A stretch of 57,455 nucleotides of DNA from Helochares maculicollis. Its lineage: Eukaryota; Arthropoda; Insecta; Coleoptera; Hydrophilidae. The position numbers were made by a program, and so were the translations under genes. Location of the stretch: contig JAWQRO010000104.1 of the NCBI GenBank assembly GCA_033557835.1, forward strand, positions 1 to 57,455, written 5' to 3'. Of this stretch, positions 34,340 through 46,712 are shown piece after piece (positions within the stretch are counted from its first letter, which is position 1; each line of letters starts with the position of its first letter). A model generated the notes under the pieces. The model was not told the origin of the DNA and did no database searches. It was given only the letters and a program-made list of their open reading frames with translations.

Positions 34340-37300
34340 ATAACGGAATTCAAGGAACTTTTTTGTATTTGTCGGTTAATTTTTGCAAGTTTTGATAACT
34401 TGGATCAAAAGATACAGGAAATAGAATGTGATACTCAGAAATAAACCCGGAGTGTTCACTTTTAATCTCTTTGCTTAGAAAATATAACTTAAGCTGGGAC
34501 AGCTCACTCACAAATATTCAGTGCTGGAGCTTTCTTAGTGAACATACAATTCTTTCTGTGGCCCAATAAATGTTATTGCAGTAAGTCCCACTTGTTGGTT
34601 TGCTTTCACTCAGGATATGCTATCCTTGAGGCAAAAGACGTTGATCCACATAACAATTCTCGTACAAAAGGATCCTTTCGAGGATATGCTTCCCATGGAG
34701 TACTCCAGTTGATGGTATTTGTTAGGACTCCTACAGCCTGCTCCAGTTTCGTTTTTGCTCAATTCGAGTAGCAATAAGATACAGAAAAGAGGATGTGATG
34801 CTTAAAAATAAAATCAGTGTTTAAGAGTATAACTTAAACCAGAAGGGGTTCATTGACAAATTTATTCGATGCTGGAACTTTCTTAGTGGGCATACGATCT
34901 TTTCTGTAGTTCAATAGATGCTCCTTGCAGTGAATCCCAGTTGTTGGTTTGCTTTCACTCAGGATATGCTATCCTTGAGGCAAAACACGACAAACCACTC
35001 ACAAGTTCTTTTACAAAAGAATCTCCTAGTGGATACGCTGCTTATTGAATTCTCCAGTCGATGGTATTTATTAGGAATCCTATCAACTACCCCAGCTACG
35101 TTTTTGTTTGACTCAAGCATCAATAAGATATAGGAAATACCATGCGATTCTCAAAAATAAAAACGGAGTGATCACCTTAAATAATCTTGTTCAGAAAGTA
35201 TAGCTTAAGCCTGGATGGTTCACTCACGAATATTCGATGCTGGAACTGTTTTAGTGGACATACGATCCTTTCAGTGGCCCAATAGATATTCCTTGTAGTG
35301 AATAACGGATGTTAGTTTGCTTTTACTCTGAATGTGCTATCCTTGAAGCAAAATTCTATGATCCACTCATAAGTTCTCGTACATAAAGATCTGCTAGTGA
35401 GTGTGCAGCTCGTGATGTCCCCCAGTAGATGGTGTTTGTAAGGAAATCTACAGACTGTCCCAGCTACTTTTCTGCTTGACTCGAGTGTCAATAAGATACA
35501 GGAAAAATACATATGATGCTCAAAAATAAAATTAGAGTAATCACCTTTACTGTCATTGTTCAGAGAGTATAACTTAGGCCAGGATGGTTCCCTCACAAAT
35601 GTTCGATCCTTGACTTTTTTAGTGGACATATGATCCTTTCAGTGGTCCAATAGATATTCCTAGTAATGAGTCCCAGCTGTTGATTTGCATTCATTCAGGA
35701 TATGCTAATCTTGAGGCAAAAGACCCTCACACGTTCTTTTATAAAAGCACCTGCTGATGGATATGCTGCCAGTGGATCCCTCCAGTCGATGGTATATGTA
35801 AGGAATCCTACCGAGTGCCCCAGTTACGATACTTCTTGATTCGAGCGTCAATAAGATATAAAAAAGCACTTATGATGTTAAAAAATAAAATCGAAGTGAC
35901 CTTTAATGTCCTTGTTCAAACAATATAACTTTAGCCAGGATGATTCACTCACTAATATTCTCATACTAGAACTTTTCCATTGGACAGACGATCCTTTAAG
36001 TGGTCTAATAGATATTCCTAGCAATAAGTCCCGGCTATTGATTTGCTTTCGTGCAGGTTATGCTAATCTCGAGGCAAAAGACGATGATACACTCACAAGC
36101 TCTCGTACAAAAAGATCTTCTGATGGATATGCTGTCCGTGTAGTCCTCTAGTAGGAGATATATGTCGGGAATCCTACCGACTACTCCAGTTACATTCCTG
36201 CTTGACTCAAGTGTTAATAAGATACAGAGAAGCACATGTGATGCTCAAAAATAAAATCGGAGTGATCATTTTTAATGTTCTTGTTCAGAAAGTATAACTT
36301 TAGCCAGGATGGTTCACACTAACATTCTCACACTGGAACTTTTTCATTGGACAGACGATCTTTTAAATGGTCCAATAGATATTCCTAGCAATAAGTCCCG
36401 GCTATTCGTTTGCTTTCGTGCAGGATATGCTAACCTTGAGGCAAAAGACGATGATACACTCACAAGTTCTCGTACAAAAAGATCTTCTGATGAATATGCT
36501 GTCCGTGTAGTCCTCTAGTAGGTGGTATATGTCGGGAATCCTACCGACTACTCCAGTTACGTTCCTGCTTGACTAGAGTGTTAATAAGATACAGAGAAGC
36601 ACATGTGATGCTCAAAAATAAAATCGGAGTGATCACTTTTAATATCCTTGTTCAGAAAGTATAACTTTAGCCAGGATGGTTCACTCACTAATATTCTCAT
36701 ACTGGAACTTTTTCATTGGACAGGCGATCCTTTAAGTTGTCTAATAGATATTCCTAGCAATAAGTCCCGGCTATTGGTTTGCTTTCGTGCAGAATATGCT
36801 AACCTTGAGGCAAAAGACGATGATACACTCACAAGTTCTCGTAGAAAAAGTTCTTCTGATGGATATGCTGTCCGTGTAGTCCTCTAGTAGGTGGTATATG
36901 TCGGGAACCCTACCGACTACTCCAGTTACGTTCCTGCTTGACTCGAGTGTTAATGAGATACAGAGTAGCACATGTGATGCATAAAAATAAAATCGGAGTG
37001 ATCACTTTTAATGTCCTTGTGCAAAAAGTATAGCTTAAGCCGGGTTGGTTCACTCACAAATATTCATTGCTGGAACTTCCTTAGCGAACATACAATCCTT
37101 TCAGTAATCCTATAGATGTTTTTTGCAATAATTCCCGGCTGCAAATTTGCTTTCACTCAGAATGGAGGCGAAATACGGTGATCTACTCACAAGTTCTCAT
37201 GCAAAAGGATCTCCTAATGGATATACTGTCTGTGGAATCGTCCAGTAGATGGTATTTATAAGGAATCCTACAGACTACCTCAATTACGTTCCTGCTAGAC

Positions 37301-39015
37301 TTGAGAGTCAATAAAATACAGGATATAGCATGCAATGCTCTAAAGGAAAATCAGAGTGCTCACTTTAAATGTACTTGTGCAGAAAGTATAACTTAAGTCG
37401 GGATGGTTTGCTCACAAATATTCAATACTGAAACTTTCTTAGTGGACATATGATCCTTTCAGTGGCCCAACAAGTGTTTTGGTTTGTTTCACCCAGAATA
37501 TGTAATCGTTGAGGAAAAAGGCGATGATCTGCATACAACTTCTCTTAGAAAAGGATCTCCTGATGGATGCGCTGCCTATAGAGCCCTACAGTATATATTA
37601 TTTGTAAGGGATCCTACCGACTGAATCAGCTACGTTCCTGCTTGACCTAAGTGTCAATAATATACAGGATATAACGTGTAATGCTATAAAATAAAATCAG
37701 GATGTTCACCTTTACTCCACTTATTCAGAAAGTATAAATTCAGCGGGGATTTGCTTTCACGAATATTTGATTCTTGAATTTTTTAGTACACTTATGATCC
37801 TTTCAGTGGTCCAATAGATATTTCTAGCAATGATTTGCATTCATGCAGGATATGCTAACCTTGAGGCAAAAGACAGTGATACACTCACAAGTTATTTTAC
37901 AAAAAGGGTCTCCTAATGAATATGCTGCCCGTGGATTCCTCTAGTTGATGGTACACGCAAGGGATCCTACTGACTGCACTAGTTACGTTCATACTTAATT
38001 TAAGCGTCAATTTGATACAGAAAATCACTTATAATGTTAAAAATAACATCAGAGTGATCACCTTTAAAGTCCTTTTTCAGAAAGTATAACTTAAGCTTGA
38101 ATGATTTACTCAGTAATGTTCGATACTGGAACTTTCTCATTGGACAGACGATCCTTTAAATGGTCCAATAGATGTTCTTTACACTAAGTCCTTGTTGATG
38201 GTTTGCTTTCACCTAAGATAGGCTATCCTTGAGGCAAATGTCGATTATCCTCTCACATGTTCTCGAACAAAAAGATCCTTGATGGATATGCCGCCCAAAG
38301 AATCCTCCAATAAATGGTATTAGTAAGCGATCCTACAGATTGTCCCAGTTACGTTCCTGCTTGACTTTATTGTCAATAAGATACAGGAAATAACATACGA
38401 TGCTCAAAAATAAAATCAAAGTTATCACCTTTAATGTCCTTGTAGAGAAATTATAACTTAAGCCGGGATGGTTCACTCACAAATGTTCGATTCTGGAACG
38501 GTTTTAGTGGACATACGATCCTTTCAGATCCAACAGATGGTCCTTGCAGCGAGTCCCGGCTGTTGGTTTGCATTCACGCAGAATACACTAACCTTGAGAC
38601 AAAAGATGATAATACACTCACAAGTTTTCGTAAAAAAGGATCTCCTGATGGATATGCTCTTCGTGGATTTCTTCAGTAGATGGTATTTGTAAGGAATCCT
38701 ACAGAGCCCACCAGTTGCGTTTCTGCTTGACTCGAGTGTCAATCAGATACAGGAAATAACATGCGATGCTCAAAAATAAAATCGGAGTACTCTGATTAAT
38801 GTAATGTCCTTGTTCAAAAAGTATAAGTTAAGCGGAAATGGTTCACTCACAAATATTCGACGCTGGAACTGTCAGTTGACAAGCGATCCTTTCTGTAGTT
38901 CAACAGATTTACCTCGCAGTGAGTCCCGGTTATTGGTTATTTTCAACCAGAATATGCAATTCTTGAGGCAAAAGAAGATTTTACAAGTTTTCCTGCAAGT
39001 GGACCTCCTGGTGCT
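34340..39015. repeat. ~361 bp satellite array, about 13 tandem copies
   Basis: The landmark CAATAAGATACAGG and its variants recurs at about 34,404, 34,772, 35,121, 35,489, 35,849, 36,215, 36,582, 36,951, 37,309, 37,655, 38,008, 38,374 and 38,740: twelve intervals averaging 361 bp (346-369). Each unit also carries TCCTTGAGGCAAAAGACGAT-type, GTTACGTTCCTGCTTGACTC-type and CAGTGGTCCAATAGATATTC-type blocks. Copies 5-8 (about 35,850-36,960) are visibly more alike than the rest, suggesting a recent local homogenisation. Several units carry a similar ~80-codon frame, but the unit length is not kept to multiples of three and the frames do not join. Confidence 0.95.
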
Positions 39016-39130
39016 GTGAGAGCTGTGAGAATGTGTTTCATCGCCAATAAAGGCAACTGAACTGTAAAGATCTTCTACAATTGTTTATTATTGCAGCAAT
39101 TCATTTCCTCACTATTCCCAATACCATCCT

Positions 39131-39163
39131 TTTGACACTCGAGTCAACCAGGAACGAAACTTA
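39131..39163 (-). repeat. Inverted fragment of the satellite unit at the right edge of the array
   Basis: The complement of this segment reads AAGTTTCGTTCCTGGTTGAC then TCGAGTGTCAAA. It matches the unit block GTTACGTTCCTGCTTGACTCGA nearly base for base, but lies in the opposite orientation about 120 bases past the last direct copy. Confidence 0.8.
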
Positions 39164-39169
39164 TGACCA

Positions 39170-42100
39170 AAGTATTTCATAAATGCAACAATGCATTCAG
39201 AGAATGTTTAATAGTTTTCGAACGCTTTAATCTTAATCTACAATTAAAATTATTTCAAATGAAATTTCCTGAAGTCACTAATCCTACGAATAATTATATC
39301 TATAATATCAACTTGATGCGGTGAATAGCTGCAAAAATATTCACTTTGAAATCAAATTATATAATTGAAATGTAGTAGTTTTATACAGGCGGAAGAATGG
39401 AAATTACGACAATACAGATTCTTCGACTGCAGATTTTTATGATCTGGCTACATTTACATATGAAATGCGTTGGCTACAGGATCTGAATTAGATAAGACTG
39501 GTTCGAGACACTTGTGCTGAAGGAAAAAATTCAAAATTAAAAACTAACTTTACATCAAGAAAATTTAGCATAGAAATTAGAAGTTTTACAAGAAATTATG
39601 TCTATGCCATTCCGCTATCAATGTAATCTTCAAAACACAAGAAATGACCGTCCAAGTAACACAAATTTCACGCATTTCATCTGAAATGCCGCGCAATATT
39701 TTCAATTGAATGCTAGCAAATTTTCAAGAAATATCCGCTTCAGGACCAAACGTCCGACTATTTAAAATTTCATTTTGCTAAACCACCCACCATCCATCCC
39801 GCCCTCTCCAAACAGAAGCTTCCGTCCAGCAGAAGCAGCGCCGCCGGCCTCGTTAAAAGTTATCTCTCCAAATATCCAAAGCGTCCCTCTATAGGTTAGC
39901 CACTGTCCGATAATAAACGAGTTAAATTTAGGGGGTGGTTTATCTCGATTAACTCTTAATGTTGACTCAATTAAACCTATACAGCATTCATGAATTTCGC
40001 ATTACAACTTTATTATATCAATAAAATTAAGTGATGGCCACTGAAAATTAAGCCATCGTCTACAAAACAATGCTTCCAGTCTGACTGGATCATTAATAAT
40101 AATGTACCATAAAGATACCATGAAATTAACCATTTCAGTTCTAATTAAATGCAGGAGTGTCGGTTTGTCTATTTTAGGGTCAATTTACAAAACATTAAGC
40201 TGTTACGCATTTTGCTTCTGCGATACTTCTTACCAGCCAATTTTAAAATCTAAGCGTGTTGAAATGAAGAGCACATATTAAAGAACTGCTTGAATTTCAA
40301 CAATAATGTAGAAAACGATCACATTATCCCTGGCAAGAAAGTTGGACGCCGTTACGTATTTAAAGAAAATAGAGGTATCTTATCAAACAAATCCAGTGTG
40401 GAAAATGCGTGAAATGCTTATTTGAACGGTACTAAAGTATGAGTAACGCGGCTACATAGTTACAAAATCACGAGTGAAAATATTCTAGATTCGAGGGGAG
40501 GAGAAATAGAGCGCAGTATGTTTTTAAAAATGCAAAGCGGAATACGCAAATTATTGTTCAGAATTTGCATTTCAACCGGCTTATGATTCATTGTTGGATT
40601 GTTAGATCCTCTGCATGAATTTTAATTGTGCGTACAGGTAAGTTGAGGCGGCAGAGCGACACTTTCTGCTGCGTTGCATCGCTAGTTACACAATGCAAAA
40701 CGGGGTCTCTATTTCCAATCGATTTTTTCAATTTTCAACCGACGAATTCATTTCGATTGTGCGATCATTCAATGTCTTGGTCTCGATTTTACGCGCCGCG
40801 ATTTTCGAAAAAATCGCCCCCTATTCAAAAATCGCCTTCATTATGCCGCAAGACAATAGAATGACTCACCTATAATGTACACAATGCCTTAATTAAAATA
40901 TTAATATGTAATTGTACTTAATGTGTTTTTACTGTGCCAGGTTTGGACATCCCGGCACTTGATGTTGTTTTAGGAAATTTCCTACAATTTCAATTTTTTC
41001 CTCCGAAAGCAATTTTTGAGGCAATTGTCGTAAACAACTGCTGGTTATTGTTTTCGGTTCAGCTGGAAAATTACCTTATTCCACTGAATGGTGATGCGCT
41101 AAATAAAGGCGCAAATAATGACTGTATTGTTGACAGTTTTAAACGCCATTCATTTGATAGTAAATAGTTTGTTGTGTTATGCAAGGTGTCAAATTTAGTA
41201 GGAATTTCTGATTGAGCTGGTGCTGCCCGGCCGAAGCTGAAGAGTCCCGAGTTCTAGAAAGGCATCTGATTCATTAGTAATTTAATTTAAGTCCAAGTCC
41301 AAATTATGCGGTGTTAATTCCGAGTACCAACACTCACCGAAGGTGTTAGAATTTTTTTGGGTGATGACTTCTAGAGGATCGGGGAGGCAAAATATTTGTG
41401 TGTACACGAAGTTTTAACTTCCACGCGTTAATTGCCCGTATGGAAATTGTAAAACTTCCAGTGAGTAGCGTGAAAAACAAACAATCATGCTGCGTATACC
41501 CCGGCTTATTAAAATTATAATTACCCAATTTCGTTGGGCTCACATTCATAAAGCAAGCCCAGAAGCGCAGTTTTGATTTGCTTACCAGAAGTATTGCTTC
41601 ACTTACTAAAATAGACATATTTACTTAATGTTCACCAGCGCGTAATGAAGAGTCAGTTCTGAACTTCCATCCATCCGCCACACTTTGAAAACCAATAAAC
41701 TTCATATGCTCAAGAATTAGACTGGCTCGTCAATAGAAAATAATTGAATTTGTAAGTTGTTCTTGAAAGTGCCTTCCGGGTGTTTATGGCAACTCATACA
41801 TAAAGCTTTTACAACGAAAAGTACACTAGCTGCCGCTGAACCGGCAAAAGTGTTTTGATAGAAGGGGTGAATACTTAAATTGCAAGAAGGTTTCGCCCAG
41901 AAACCGGCAAGTTTACCCCCAACATTTATAAAATTTAATAAAACAGGGAATGAACTTAAAGTGAATCAATAGATATTTAAATGAGGTACTCCGTTTAAAA
42001 AAGTTGGCGCTCGCTGGGCGAAACAAAAAAGAACTGTCGTCAAACAAAGGGAAGTTTCCACGGCCTACTCTCTTTCTCTCTATTGATTCCAATAAAGTTC

Positions 42101-42908
42101 GCGCAAAGCGGAGCAAAGAGCAATTTTTCCATGCTTAAGTAATCTTATGATAGATGTTCTACCCGGGTCGGGAAACTCTTTGTTCAATTCACACCCTCGC
42201 AAAATAAGCAGTGTTGCTATGCGGGCGAACGGTCACGCAAAACGCTGACGTTTGTAATAATTTGTCATTTATATCTCGCTGAGAATGTGTTGTGGATCCA
42301 CGAGGGTTAATGATGATGATGATAGGGGAGACACAGTGTTGTGATCGTACGAGATAGATAGCGAAAGGGAATTACACCGAACGGCCTGATATAGCCCACC
42401 CCGGGCCCCTAATATATTGTACTTCCTTTGTTCCTAGTTATTTGTGGATGATAACACAGGTCAAAAGTGATGTATATTTTACTGTTTAGCTTAAAGCTTG
42501 AACTAAATTACCGCCGAGCTCTTACTGTGGAAATTTGTCGAAGCGCGGAAGGGAAATGCAGGGCGAAAAGTGAAAGTAGCGGGAGAATTGACGACTTTCT
42601 TTATCAGTGGAGATTTTATTTTTCTCGCTTCGACTTTCCACTTTTCTCTTTTAAAGGAGAGCTATGTAGGTTTGTTGGTGTGACCAGAAAGTGCCCTCTT
42701 GTGCAAATTTCACAATGTCATGTGAACTTCACAACATATTACCTAGTGTTGAAGTTAACATATCGATTTAAATAAAAAAGCGAGCAAACATGCGCCGCTC
42801 TATTGCCTCTGTGGTTGATATTTATCGTGCTGTAAGGCTTTTTGAAGAGTAGACTACGCTCTCATTTGTATCTTTTTGTTGGCAATAAAATAATCGTTTG
42901 TTTTGTAT
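39170..42908. other. Non-coding stretch, nothing recognised
   Basis: Only chance frames; no exon pairs with splice signals, no TE termini. Composition varies, with GC-richer patches near 39,780-39,860 and 42,170-42,420. Confidence 0.45.
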
Positions 42909-42910
42909 TA

Positions 42911-44111
42911 TTGGATTGGCAACTAAGTAATTGTGGATTTCACTCATAGATGGTTTCAGTTGAATTTTTAGGTTTTGCAGACGTAGTACAAATGTAAAAC
43001 ACATTTTGTTATTTGGTGGTTGGCAATTTAGCTGTCAATCAGTAAAAAAGTTATATTTCGCCTTTTTTATTTTCGCAAAAGGAAAAACGCATCGCAAGCT
43101 CATAAAAAGTTATGTGCTGTTTATGGTGACGAAGCTTTAAAAGCACGGCAGTGCCAATATTAGTTTGCCCAATTTCGTTCTGGTAATTTTTCACTCAAAG
43201 ATGAAAAACGCTCTGGTCGTCCAGCTGAAGTTGATGACGTCTTAAAAAAAGCAATAATCAATTCGGATCGTCACAGTACAACACGTGGGATTGCAGAGAA
43301 GCTTCATGTATCACATACATGCATTGAAAATCACTTAAAACAACTTGGCTATGTTCAAAACCTCGATACATTGGTTCCTCACGAACTGAAAGAAACGCAT
43401 TAACAGCTGCGATTTGCTAAAGAAACGTAATGAAAATGATCCATTTTTAAAATGACTGATAACTGGCGATGAAAAATGGGTTGTTTACAACAGTATCAAG
43501 AAGAAAAAATCGTGGAGCAGGCCAGGTGAACCAACTCAAACAACATCAAAAGCTGATATTCATCAAAAGAAGGTTTTGTTATCCGTTTGGTGGGATTACA
43601 AAGGAATTGTCTATTTTGAACTCTTACCACCCAACCTAACGATCAATTCTGATGTCTACATTGAACAACTAACGAAATTAAGCAATGCAGTTGAAGAAAA
43701 GTGGTCCGTATTGACAAATCGAAGTGTTGTATTCCATCATGACAATGCAAGGCCACACAAATCTTTGGACACTCGGCAAAAATTATTGGAGCTTGGTTGG
43801 GATGTTTTGCCACATCCACCATATAGTCCTGACCTTGCTCCATCTGATTACTTTTTGTTTCGATCTTTACAAAACTCCTTGAATGGTAAAAAACTCAATA
43901 ATGATGATGGTGTCAAATCGTACCTGATTCAGTCTTTTGCTAATAAAAACCAGAAGTTTTATGAACGTGGGATTAAGATGCTGTCTGATAGATGACAAAA
44001 GGTCATTGATCAAAATGGGCAATACATTACAGAATAAAGTTATTTAGTTCCATGAAAAAATTGTCTTTGATTTTCCAAAAAAAAATCGCAATTACTTAGT
44101 TGCCAACCCAA
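42911..44111 (+). mobile_element. Full-length 1.2-kb mariner with matching inverted repeats
   Basis: The left end TTGGATTGGCAACTAAGTAA and the complement of the right end (TTGGGTTGGCAACTAAGTAA) differ at one base over 23. TA flanks both sides (42,909-42,910 and 44,112-44,113). The length of 1,201 bp is normal for a mariner. The 3' end is shared with the fragment at 1-156. Confidence 0.95.
43035..44036 (+). pseudogene. DD34D mariner transposase with few lesions
   Basis: Recognisable from about 43,080 (ASQAHKKLCAVYGDEALKAR). An HTH segment TRGIAEKLHVSHTCIENHLK and WVPHEL-type sequence follow. LITGDEKWVVYN holds the first Asp. A 139-codon open frame (43,576-43,995) includes VVFHHDNARPHKS and YSPDLAPSDYFLF, with 34 residues between the second and third Asp. 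Disabling changes are a stop near 43,162, another at 43,401, an indel around 43,425 and TGA for Trp near the C-terminus at 43,994. It is the least damaged catalytic core in the window. Confidence 0.92.
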
Positions 44112-44117
44112 TACATG

Positions 44118-44427
44118 GCTTATAAATTCTTTCTTTGAGCACTACATTACTTGGGATCAGAAATGGATTGTCTGCAGCAAAGTTAATCACAATAGATTAA
44201 GATGTGAACGAAATGACATGACTTAAAAAATGTTGTAGGCTGATATTCATCAAATACAAGTGCTCTAGTCTGTATGATATCATTTCATGAGATCATTTCC
44301 TTTAACTTCAACCAGGCTACACGATCACCTACTGTGATCATTTGGACAACGTTTTGCAAACCGCAAGGTCAGAATTGTTCAAAACAATGTGAGGCTATCG
44401 ATATCATACACTTATATCACTACTGCT
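44118..44427 (+). pseudogene. Host mariner remnant, part 1 (split by insertion)
   Basis: The plus strand reads FFEHYITWDQKWIVCSKVNH (first Asp motif in degenerate form), QADIHQIQVL, and near 44,375 IVQNNVRLSISYT where HHDNARPHIS-type sequence is expected. Stops are frequent. The reading is cut by the mariner insertion at a TA (44,427-44,428) and picks up at 45,681. Confidence 0.6.
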
Positions 44428-44428
44428 A

Positions 44429-45680
44429 ACCCAGGTGCGCAAGTGTAAAATGTCGCTTTTTTCATAAAAAAAGCGCAATTATTTAAGAGCAATGGTAAAA
44501 CATTGGCGCTCGCTTTTTACACATTTTATCCATCTCTCCGGCAATTTATAGATAGCATTCCAAAAGAAAGCTACAACTTTCATTGAGTTCCATTCATCGA
44601 GCCAGTTTTTAACATCCACGAAAGTCTTGAAGTGTTGCGCCAGCCAGTGCGTGTCCCATCGATGAGAAGAGGTGATAATCAGAAGGCGCCAAGTCTGGTG
44701 AATACGGCGGGTGGGGTAGGTAACAGCACTTTGGCTGAATGTGCAGGAGCGTTGTCATGCTGCAGAATGACTTTGCCGTATCTTCGATCCCATTCTGGGC
44801 GTTTTTTCGATCAATGCGTGGTTTAAATTGATCATTTGTTGTCGGTAGCGGACGGCATTAAGTGTTTCACCGGGTTTGAGAAGCTCGTAGTACACTACTC
44901 CCTTCTGATCCCACCACACACACAGCATTGTCTTCGTCTCAAAACCATCCGATTTTGTACTCGATATTGATTTATTGTCCGGGCTTTACCCACGATTTCT
45001 TACGTTTGGGATTCTCAAAATATATCCATTTTCCATCGCGAGTTACATCCCGATGCAAAAAAAAACTTTCTTTTGTGGTGTAAATGCAGCATTTCGCACA
45101 GAGTTTATTTTTCTTTCTTTCTGTCGTTCGTTCAGTTTCTTTGAAACCCATTTTCCAACCTTTTGAATCTTCTCCATGGATCTCAGGCGATCAAAAATGG
45201 CTTGCCGAGTGAATATCAACTGCTCCGCCATCATTTGTTGTATTTATGTATCGTCTTCATCCAATAATACATGAAATTCGTCGTCTTCAAACTTTTTTGG
45301 TCGATTTTCAGGTTCTTTGCCAATAACATTGAAATCGCCACTAATGAAACGTTGAAACCAGCTTTCTCAGGCCTTGCTAGTTGGAACAAGATCGTCGAAA
45401 GTCTTTGGAAGAATTCGATGACTTTCCGATGCTTTTTTCTTTTGTTTGCACAAGTAAATCATTATATGCCGCAAATGCTCTTTACTTGGCTCGACAAGAG
45501 CTCGAGATGTTTAACACGAAAAAGAAGTATGCTACTAACTCGTAAACAACTAAACGAATATGATGCTTTTAATGGCAAGTCTTACCAAAAAAATAGTGCT
45601 TTGGGTCCCAAAGGTTACTTCGATAGATTTGATGCGTCAACTCTTGACATCAAAACGACCTTTTAAACTTGCGCAGGTGG
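44429..45680 (-). mobile_element. Mariner of another lineage inserted into a mariner
   Basis: Ends ACCCAGGTGCGCAAGTGTAA (left) and the complement of TTAAACTTGCGCAGGTGG (right) are inverted repeats, with TA on both sides. The minus strand encodes, from about 45,500, KFEDDEFHVLLDEDD, QMMAEQLIFTRQAIFDRLRS, KVGKWVSKKLNERQKERKIN, then TMLCVWWDQKGVVYYELLKP and INLNHALIEK. Confidence 0.9.
44580..45490 (-). pseudogene. Mariner transposase pseudogene with shortened catalytic spacing
   Basis: The N-terminal HTH region is largely open, but the first Asp motif near 45,050 (normally TGDEKW) is damaged. The second motif LQHDNAPAHSAKVL (near 44,750) is followed almost directly by PHPPYSPDLAPSDYHLF in a shifted frame. 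About 13 residues between the second and third Asp are therefore deleted, which destroys the DD34D geometry. The C-terminus KLPERWIKC is still visible at about 44,560. Confidence 0.87.
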
Positions 45681-45790
45681 TATTGTCCAGATCTGGCTCC
45701 TTTAGTTTATTTTTGTTGCAGCTTCTTAACAATTTAAGAAACGATAAAATCTTTATTTATTTTAAATGAGAAGACCAGAGATCACTCAGT
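45681..45790 (+). pseudogene. Host mariner remnant, part 2
   Basis: Begins YCPDLAPLVYF at the TA target, matching the YSPDLAPSDYF catalytic motif, then decays. It is the continuation of 44,118-44,427; the two pieces flank the inserted element. Confidence 0.6.
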
Positions 45791-46479
45791 TTTTGCAAAT
45801 AAAGTACAAACCATTTTTTATCGCAGATTCTTGGTAGTAATGAACCAGAATAGACATTATAAAATTCAATAGATTTTTATTGAGCACAAGAAATGTTTCT
45901 TTTATTGTCTTAAAAATATAGACATAACGGTCCCGATAACCCCATAGTACAAGGTATCAACTTTAGACCCAAGGTTTCCATATCTGCAAGATTGGATATT
46001 ACTGTTGTTAGACAAAAATGAAAATAAAAGTTCAATTTGTAAGCTTGCCCTCATTTTATAATGTGTTTTGTAGCAATTTAACAAGCATTAGTTACCTCAT
46101 TCTGCAGCCGTGTCAACACATTTAATTCTGTAATACAACACATGGTAATAGTTTAAATTTTAAATTGACGCACTTATTAAAAATGTCAAGCTAGACTTGA
46201 AAATCAGTGTGACTGATTTAGTTTTGATTTACTTTATCAAGACTTTGACTGTTAACTTTGGAACCTCTACACTCTTAACACACTGATTATTTTTGTGTTC
46301 AACTTCTTTCCACTCTAGTTTATGTGTGTTAAGCATATAATATCGATTGTTATTCTTACTCTTTTGTCATTAGGTAGGAATAAAAGTTTTTCATCTTTAA
46401 GAGGGTAAATTTCAAAGCATTAGAACCTTCTTAAAACTTAATACCAGTTTAATTGGAATGCACCCTTTGAATAAGCACA
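45791..46479. other. AT-rich stretch, nothing recognised
   Basis: Chance frames only. Confidence 0.4.
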
Positions 46480-46712
46480 TTTTTGCCAACGAGAAGCGAG
46501 ACGATTAACTTAATCAGTGAAAAAATTTAGTGCTGGGGAAGTCGACGAAGGTCTTATTCGCTTGGTCCTAATTGGCGAAGGTTCTGCCGGCAAGAACACT
46601 GTCTAAACGTTGGATAAGCTAGTTGTCGATTGGTGATAGGTCTGGGGAGTATGGCGGGTGAGACAGAACTTCGATATATTAATCCTGTTTTGCACACAGC
46701 GTCAGCTTTTTA
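46480..46712 (-). pseudogene. C-terminal fragment of a mariner transposase
   Basis: The minus strand reads SYSPDLSPIDN, then LIQRLDSVLAGRTFAN and DQANKTFVDFP before a stop. This is the third catalytic Asp motif (SPDLSPID) and the usual segment behind it. I could not find the N-terminal part or inverted repeats with confidence. Confidence 0.75.

Noticed and set aside
34340..39015. CRISPR-like array
   Set aside because: The units are ~361 bp tandem copies without short repeats separated by unique spacers, and the genome is eukaryotic.
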